From: Piezodorus guildinii
Taxonomy: Eukaryota > Arthropoda > Insecta > Hemiptera > Pentatomidae
Length of the DNA: 64,000 bases
Assembly (NCBI GenBank): GCA_023052935.1
Contig: CM041298.1
Span: forward strand, 60,568,217-60,632,216
Direction: 5' to 3'
Below are positions 56,673 through 64,000 of this stretch, piece by piece. Made by a program: the position numbers and the translations under genes. The notes under the pieces were generated by a model that was given only the letters and a program-made list of their open reading frames with translations, had not been told where the DNA came from and ran no database searches. Position 1 is the first letter of the stretch. The number at the start of each line of letters is the position of its first letter.

Positions 56673-57359
56673 GTACAAAATATTTTTGGAAATGCGAGTC
56701 TTAAAAAAAAATAAAACTCTTACGATTATTAAGATTTACAACCAGACCAACTCGAAGGCATGAATGACATTTATATATCGAAATACCAACTTAAAAAGTA
56801 TCAATTTTGCTGACGTTTTCTCCCGGAAATAAATCTATCATTCACACAACAGCTCCAAAATTCAAACTCTTACTCAAACTGGTGAGACTTAACGAAGGAA
56901 ATGACAATGATACCAAATTAGAATCATGAATTGAAGTTAATTTAGCCCTTGCTCTAAGGAATAAGTAAGAGAGGGTATTGAAATGATTAAATCAGGACCA
57001 TGCGGCCGTGGAACAGTTTAATATTCCGCAGGAGTTCTATTGCCTTCTGCTGGAGGGAATACAGAGGTGCCGGCGAGTAAATAATGTTATCTTCTGTATT
57101 CGGCTCCCTTTTACCTCTTTTCTTATCACTATAAGGATAAAGGGGACAGCTGAGTGATAAAGGACCCCTGGCAACAGGAGAAGTTAAGATATAGCTCAAG
57201 TTGTAATTTGGCTGTTAGCGATTTGTTTGCATTTAGTTATCTGTTAATTTTAATGTTTTAAAATAAAAATAGAGCTGTTGTTTCTTCTCAATACGTCTTT
57301 AGTTAGTTATTTCATGAATTGGGTAAGCATTTCATCAATGTATTGTGATAAAGCTAATT
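56673..57359. other. Unassigned stretch
   Basis: A frame of 70 codons at 56987-57199 has no features; nothing recognised. Confidence 0.35.
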
Positions 57360-57663
57360 TTTACTTTTACTTACCTATATGTGAAATATATAGTAAGGGA
57401 ATGTATTGCCATCATGAAAATTTTTGAATTCCATTTTTTAACGGATATACAAATTTTAGGTTCCCCTGAGTCCAAATAACCAAGTCTGTGTATGTTAAGT
57501 CTAGCACAGAAACGAAAAGTCGCACGAAAATGAAATTTCATATTTAAGAGAACTATACGCCCGAGATGTTCCAGCAACTCTCAAATTGTCAAATCGGCTG
57601 ACTGAAAGTGCTCTGTTTTTTGTATATGAATTTCCAAAATTTTTTTTTTCTTTGACATAAAAT
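57360..57663 (+). repeat. Family X repeat, copy H, truncated by LINE
   Basis: Begins TTACTTTTACTTACCTATAT and contains ATTTCATATTTAAGAGAACT; lost after about 57630 where a minus-strand Jockey copy starts. Confidence 0.7.
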
Positions 57664-58480
57664 TTAATTTGCCATCTGCATTTCCTTTGCAATAAGCAAA
57701 TTTGTGGACTGTCTGAAGCAGCGGCTCATCACAGCAGAGTTCGTTAAGTGATCAGCATATCTCTTGGCCACCGCCTGCGTAGTCGTCGGGGTGGGCTGTA
57801 AGGATTCGTAGAGCATTTTAATGTTTCTAGTAACAGGTTTGGTGTTGTATGTTAGTCTTTGGTGGAAGTTATTGTATTGTTCTGTAGCAGTGGCTGAAAT
57901 AGTCGGAATGTTTATGTCGTTATGTATAACGTCATTTGTTACGTAGAACGGTGCGTCCAATATTTTGCGCAGCACTTTCGACTGAAAAGACTGTATTCTT
58001 TGGATACTTGATGGTTTAGCAGAGCCCCACAGTTCTATCCCGTATGTCCAGATTGGTTTTAGCAAAACTATGTAAAGAGTTAGTTTGTTGGTTAATGATA
58101 ATTTAGAGCGTCTGTCAAGTAATATAGATAAAAGACCGTATCGTCTGTTGAGTTCTTTGCGTTTTTGTCGAATGTGGGTACTCCAGGTCAGTCTTTTGTC
58201 CAAGTGGATACCTAAATATCGAATTTCGTCGGAAGTCGGAATAGGAATATTATTAAAGTTAATGGGAGGAGAAGGTTCAGGGTGAACACTACATGAGCAC
58301 TCTTGGACTCGTTCATCTTTATTTTCCACCTAGAAGCCCAAGCAGAAATTTCATCAAGGTGGTTTTGGAAGGATATTGCCGCTTGTAAAGGATCCTTATC
58401 TGAACAAAGAACAGCTGTATCATCAGCAAAAGTTGCCAAAAGAGTCCCATTGTGGTGGGGACAACACAAATGGGACTGAG
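57664..58480 (-). pseudogene. Jockey-like LINE RT fragment with FADD box
   Basis: Two overlapping minus-strand frames: 58212-58469 with ATFADDTAVLCSDKDPLQAA (motif C variant FADD) and WKIKMNESKSAHVVFTL; 57664-58329 with IRYLGIHLDKRLTWSTHIR, KPIWTYGIELWG and FQSKVLRKILDAPFYVTN, 221 codons. They are offset by a frameshift near 58290. 5'-truncated at about 58480, 3' end inside family X copy H. Confidence 0.88.
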
Positions 58481-59009
58481 TAAAAACAATTTAAAACTAA
58501 TACTGATTATGCGATGTGTTTATGTGTTTTGAATTTGGTCTTTGAGACTAAGCTGATTCCAGAGTTATAAAATTCTCTTAAATGTTAAAATAACGTTTTC
58601 TTTAAAAAATATTAACTCCAGTAATTTTGCATATTTAAGAACCAAACAAAAACTAGAATGGTGATGAGAGTATTTTATATGATTTTGGTCTGTACAACAC
58701 ATTACCTAAGTAGCCAAGAAAATGGTTAAAAAAGTCAGGAAAAATTACTACTTAAACCTTTGGCGCGCTATGTCGTAAGAGGTTAAAAATTATTTTTAAG
58801 ATTAATTATTTTCCTTATAGAACCTAGTCATTGCACTACTTATTTTAACAATTTTTCTTGTAAGCTATATCCTTTTTCAATATAAATTTTCAAAGGATTA
58901 TATTTCATATCAGTAATATTTATAGTAAAATATCTCAAAAATTACTGAGTGAAAAATGATAAAACTCATCCAGATTATATCCTTATATAATAAGTACGAT
59001 AGAATAAAA
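58481..59009. other. Unassigned AT-rich stretch
   Basis: No frame and no recognised repeat. Confidence 0.4.
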
Positions 59010-61000
59010 TTATTTTTTTTATTTTCACATTTCTTTATTCACAACTGTCAATGACTGTGAATTTCATGAATAAATGATAGTTGGGCGTGGTAGGCATGAT
59101 GGAGAGAAGATACCCTCTTCGCGGCACCTCTTCTTGGCGTGCTTCATATTAGGGATTTAGCTTAGAAGGTCCCTCATCCAACTTCTTTTTAGCCTTCTGC
59201 GAGTATTGTCCGGCATGTTACTAGTGGCCATGCTTTGTATTAGTGTGTTAGTATGTCCCTGTAAGTTGTTGTGAAAACGTTTGTAGAGGGTCCGAATCTG
59301 TTCGTTCACTGTTGGCATGTGAAGGTCAGTATGTGAAGTAGTGTTGCTAACGTACCATGGTGAGTTTGTAATAATTCTAAAAGTTTTGGATTGAAAAATT
59401 TGAATTTTATGTAGGTGTGTCTTTTTGGCAGTCCCGTATATTTGTGAGGCGTAATCCAAATGGGCTTCAGTAGATAATTGTAAGTGTTAAGTTTTTAATT
59501 TCGAACGTCTTGAGAGTAGTGAGTATAAAAGTTTTAGTCTTTTGTTTAGCGTTACTTGCTTGTTCTTGATGTGTGGGGCCCATGTCATTCTTCTGTCGAA
59601 TGTCAAGCCCAGATATTTTATTGTGTCTGTCTGTAGAATTTGGATGTTGTCTAGATACACTCGCGGGCAGGTGTTATGTCGAAGAGTGAAAGTAATATGT
59701 TGGGATTTGTCTTGGTTAATTCGAATTTTCCAAAGTTTGCACCAGTCATGGAATTGTGTTAGGAGGTGTTGTAATGTATGTGAGGCTTGCGTATGATTGG
59801 GATGTTTTGTTATGATTGATGTATCATCTGCGTATGTCGCTGTTAGAGTTTCGGAGGTGATAGGCATGTCGTGTGTGTATATTATGTAGAGTACTGGTGC
59901 GAGAACCGGCCCTTGAGGTACTCCTGCCAAGACTAGTCTAATTGAAGAGATTTCCGTGCCTTGACAGACAGAGAAAAATCTATCACTAAGAAAAGACTGA
60001 AGGATAAGAAAGTATGTAGGAGAGAGTATAGTCTTTAGTTTGTAGAGAAGCCCGTGTTGCATATGATTTCTGTTCTAGTGCTGAACCAATGTAGTCAGTC
60101 ACTCTACGTAGTTAGTGAGTGGTTGAGTGTTGTGTGCGGAATCCAAATTGATGGTCAGGTATTGTGCTACTGTTCGTAACAGTCTCAAAAAGTCTTGTGT
60201 ATAGTAATTTCTCAAATATTTTTGAACGAATAGGGAGCAGGCTAATAGATCTATCCATATGTGGAAGGGGTTTCTGTGTTTTTGTTCGCTAGAGCTTTTC
60301 TGGGCATTTTCTGGAGCACTTGAGCATTTGTCAAGTCATGACCAGGGGCTTTCTTCTTAAGTAACTGTCTAATTTGCTGAGCAACTTTTTTGGACTGATG
60401 CAAGGAGGAGGTAGTCATCTTCTTCAGTGCTACTTGTCGTGGAATATCTAAAGTGTTGAGTACGCATCTGTCATGTTCAGGGTTGATGAAGTCAGTATGT
60501 GGTATAAATAAAGATGAAAGATAATTTGCAAACACCTCAGATTTTTCACTGTCTGGCATAGCCCAGGAATCATCCTCATTACGCAGTGGTGCTGACACAA
60601 CGTGATGTTTTACAAGTTTTTTGGTTTGCCTCCACAAACTTCCATCGTCAGTGGAGAGGTTTGTTATGTAATTATCGTAATTTGTGCATTTGAAAATTTA
60701 GAAAAGAGGCGGGAACTCGTTCATTGTGGGAGGTGGGCTGCTTTGAAGTTGCGATTGACTGTGAGGGTGTTTTCTAAGATTCCTGGCAGCCCTCAGTTCT
60801 TCGAGGGTCTGGCACCCCCTGTAGTTAGCAAGGTGGGACACACCACAGTTGGCGCAGGTTGCTGCGCTGTCTCGAGTTTTGCTGCAGGCAGTGCTATCAT
60901 GGCCCTGGCCACAGCGTACACATTTTGGTGCATGGTTGCAATACGCTTTTGTGTGGCCGTATTGCTGACAACGTATTCATTGCGGAATTACCTTCTTTTT
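59010..61000 (-). mobile_element. Jockey-like LINE with internal deletion (gag joined to RT)
   Basis: Minus strand, 5' to 3'. Gag C-terminus with three zinc knuckles (60698-60985: CQQYGHTKAYC, CVRCGQGHDSTAC, CANCGVSHLANYRGC) ending in NEFPPLF and a stop. Then directly the linker to the RT (SLWRQTKKLVKHHVVSAPLR), RT fingers (60251-60637), a gap near 60063-60250, RT palm and thumb (59487-60062: GVPQGPVLAPVLY, TYADDTSIITKHPNH, YLGLTFDRRMTWAPHI) and C-terminus (59157-59459: KIQIFQSKTFRIITNSPWYV). The AP endonuclease domain that should lie between gag and RT is missing. Frameshifts make it non-functional. Confidence 0.88.
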
Positions 61001-62455
61001 TCTTGGTTCCTCTATCTTTACTTTTGTATAATACAAAAATTTTATGTCGAAAATGTTTTTTTTGAGATGTCGACAAAAACATTAACATATTATATAAAAT
61101 GGTCTTAAGGGTCTTAGAGGGATTAAATAAAAATAAACAAATTAACCAAAACTAATCGAAAACAGACATGTGCAAATAAGTAGAAAATAAAATAAAATAG
61201 AAGTATAGTTATTTATTTGTCATCTCTATATTGAATTAAACCAATGTTTAAGAATCAAAAATAATAACTTTTATTTTTTAACTGTTCCATGCCAACTCTA
61301 GTGGTCAGTTTACCAAACCTCAACCAGCCACCGAAACGTAACTAAAGGTACGAACCCAAGCTTATCTACCTCTTTCAAAGAATAACTGTCCTAACTATAT
61401 CTGACCGCTCAAGGTGTTTTACTATGATATACTAAGTTCTTTATTTGGTTTTATACAAACCATAATTTTTAATAGGAATCGCCTATTTTAGCACGGGACT
61501 CATTTGTAAATATTTAAATTCATCAACCTTGTTTTAAAAATATATTTTAAACATTCAGCCTATTCTCTTATTGCCTTGTCTGCTGATAGATTTTATACGG
61601 ATTTCTTGTACCATGTTTTTTTCGTTATACATTTTTAGAACGCGGAGAATATTTAAAATAATTGTTGTGCATCTGCAAAATTCAGAAATAAACTAAGATT
61701 TACTTATTTCAGAACTAGTTTTCATATTTCATGAATAATCAGTCTCTCATTTTTAACATTTTATATCATTATAGAAGGTCATTTTTTGTTATAATAATTT
61801 ACTATAATATTATCCACAATAAAATCATTCATCCCCATATTCTCATAAATATTTTTAACATTTAACTATTTCTCATTAAAAATTTATTCCAAGCCGCTGA
61901 TCGATCGTTAAGTTTTTACTTTAACGACTTATTTAAAAAATATTTTTACCCAAAGTAGTCAGTTACATGAGGATGAAGAATTTTTAGGAACATACAATTA
62001 TTTCGAGGATATGAATATTTAAAACCACTAAACAACTGAAACGAGGATATTACAATTTTCGAATTCTGTTTATACTGAATGATCTCGTAATTTTGCATTA
62101 TTAATCAGATAATATATAAAAACAATATACTTTTCGGTTATCCGGTTAGTGGTTTTCCTTTATGGAAGTCTCTTTTAAAGATTAATTAGTTAAAAATAAT
62201 TATATAAATAGTGCAATATACTTATTAAATGGAAAAAAAATACGAATTCCGAATACTTTTGACAGTCATTGTGTCTTAATTTGATCAAAAGTTATAGAAT
62301 TTTTACATATGAATAACGATTTCTTCCCACTCACGGTACCGGTTCTGTGGCGACCTTGAATATCGACTGGACCGGACTGAGTGTTGCAGACTGAGCTGTG
62401 TGAACCATCTCCCGCAGTCCATCTCCGCTAGAGTCTGTACGTCTTATATCTTGCC
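61001..62455. other. AT-rich upstream region of the ankyrin gene
   Basis: No repeats recognised; the quietest part of the window. The last 130 bp (62330-62455) are GC-richer and should contain the promoter and 5' UTR. No convincing TATA box. Confidence 0.4.
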
Positions 62456-64000
62456 ATGTCGTTCTCCACACTCTGTATCTACTTCTTCTCTCTCCTCTAC
62501 GTCGCTATCTCTGTAAGTATTGATCTAGCAAATGACATTCTTGTAAATTTAGTTAAGAAAAACTAGGGAAACGGCCTTGATATCAACTTTCAACTTGCAT
62601 GTTTGAACACTTAAGTAAGAATGTAATTTTAATAATTAAGATGGTACTACCTATCAATGATAGGCTATCATATACCATAACAACATTAAGGGATTTCGCA
62701 TACTTTGGCTATTGATTATTTATCTAACGTCACTTTATGCTAATGTGGTTAATTAGTCCTGTCAATAGAGAAAGTTCACCCTACAAAAGGTGCGTCATTT
62801 TATTCTATTTTTTGATATTGTTTAGGACCATTAGGTAGTGCTTAATCCAGGTTTTCGTCATCCCCACCCTTTTGCTGAGTCCACCATCTTGAAAAAAAAT
62901 ATATAAAAACTGGCACTTTTTTCAGTTTCTGTCCTCTAGCTCATTACCAATGAATTTTTCTATTGTGTATTTATAAAAATGAAGACAAGAAAATTTCCTA
63001 TCGGTTCGTTATATAATGATGTTTTGCAAGATCAAGGCTATTCAAGGTACGGGAATGCGAAAATGGAAGAAAATTGGCCATTTACAAACATTTTACTTTA
63101 ATTCCACTTTCCATAGAAAAACATGGAAAAGACTTTATCTTAGCGAAAAGTTTATATAAAGTGATCTTATATAAATGAACAAGCTATTACGCATTAACAA
63201 ATATTTATTATTTGAATATTTCTTGTTGAAGCCGCATAATGAGATGAAACTTAATACCGAGTGTAATCTTGAATTGTATAGCCCTTTTATATAATGATAA
63301 ATACTCAAGGCCTTGCAATAATTTTTATAAAAATGTTTGCTTTGATTTAATTTTTATATTTGCAGGCAAATAATGATAAGAAGGACACATGCAATCCGGT
63401 CGCCTATGACCTCAACACTAGACCAGATATCGGGTTAGGCAATACTCCACTACACCTTGCTATAAGGAAAGGAAACCTTAGCGAAGTAACCAGGCTTCTG
63501 GACAGTTGTAGTAATGTTAATTTTAAAACATATCATGGTGTTACACCATTACATTTGGCTGCTTTTTGGGGTGATGAAGATATCGTGAAATTACTGCTGT
63601 CGAAAAATTATAGTGTATACGCAAGGGACGATAAGCATAATACTCCGATACATCTGGCACTATATAACGATCAACTTAATGTCGCTCAGATACTTATCGA
63701 CCAGGCTACTCATGTAAATATTAAGGGAAAAGGAGGTTTTACACCTTTACATCTGGCAGCTTTTTGGGATTACGAAGCTATTGCGAATTCCCTGTTGTCC
63801 AAAAATGCTAGTGTAAACATAAGAGACAATTCTCACAACACTCCAATACATCTAGCAATATTAACTGCATCGAATATTACAAATATACTAATCGACCAGA
63901 CTACGGATATTAATATTAAAGGCAGAGAAGGTTTTACTCCTCTACATTTGGCTGCTATTAATGGCGACAAAAATCTTGTGAATTTGCTTTTGTCCAAAAA
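62456..64000 (+). CDS. Secreted ankyrin-repeat protein, 5' part (runs off window)
   Basis: Exon 1 is 62456-62512: ATG in the context GCCATGT, then a 19-residue signal-peptide-like segment MSFSTLCIYFFSLLYVAIS. Donor CT/GTAAGTAT at 62513; acceptor TTTATATTTGCAG/G ending at 63365; intron 853 bp, phase 0. Exon 2 (63366 on) continues ANNDKKDTCNPVAYD and then six 33-residue ankyrin repeats up to the window edge, all with the TPLHLA/TPIHLA signature. Alternate repeats resemble each other (TPIHLA ... ILIDQ ... NIKG; TPLHLAAFW ... LLSKN), a 66-residue superunit. Most ankyrin proteins are intracellular; secreted ones are known among arthropod venom proteins of the latrotoxin type, but nothing here decides between that and another extracellular role. 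Frame open for 230 residues with no defects. Confidence 0.85.
62513..63365 (+). other. Intron 1 of the ankyrin gene
   Basis: GTAAGT at the 5' end, a T-rich tract and TTTGCAG at the 3' end. It separates the signal peptide from the repeats precisely at the predicted mature N-terminus. No element recognised inside. Confidence 0.8.

Noticed and set aside
57985..58285. Plus-strand ORFs complementary to Jockey copies (also at 20850, 20930 and 59542)
   Set aside because: All are antisense to well-matched RT frames.

Overview
This is eukaryotic, almost certainly arthropod, AT-rich intergenic DNA made mostly of nested transposable elements. The host type is inferred from the mobile-element families (Jockey-, R1-, R2- and RTE-like LINEs, mariner, tRNA-derived SINEs), the spliced gene at the right edge and the many (AT)n tracts; I cannot name a species. 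Only one likely host gene is visible: a spliced gene for a secreted ankyrin-repeat protein that starts at 62456 and runs off the window.

The centrepiece is a 13.87-kb element at 5722-19589. It is a near-perfect giant palindrome: two arms of about 6.9 kb in inverted orientation around a spacer of roughly 110 bp. Each arm carries one gene for a protein-primed type-B DNA polymerase (pPolB), and the two genes diverge from the shared centre. The right copy is an intact 1200-codon frame; the left copy has two single-base frameshifts. The element starts AG and ends CT, is bordered by a 6-bp near-duplication (AATTTT / ACTTTT), and interrupts the reverse transcriptase of an R2-like LINE. Removing the element and one duplication restores the LINE reading frame, so its borders are well defined. 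No integrase, ATPase, protease or capsid gene was found in it, which separates it from classical Polinton/Maverick elements although ends and duplication length resemble theirs. The outer 600 bp of each arm is GC-rich and full of promoter-like motifs, including an inward-facing TATA element.

Layout: 1-3900, Jockey RT fragment, a TIR-type dispersed repeat (here family X) and an internally deleted mariner; 3914-5721 plus 19590-19838, the split R2-like LINE; 5722-19589, the palindromic pPolB element; 19832-22423, a TIR element with 340-bp inverted ends and a Jockey insertion inside (12-bp target duplication); 22424-33400, mariner, LINE and SINE debris; 33639-35580, a fold-back element; 36000-61000, more Jockey, CR1-like, RTE-like and I-like LINE pieces, three SINE families, repeated family X copies, microsatellites; 61000-62455, a quiet stretch leading to the ankyrin gene.

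The only intact long coding sequences are the right pPolB and the 5' part of the ankyrin gene. All other mobile-element frames are truncated, deleted or frameshifted.
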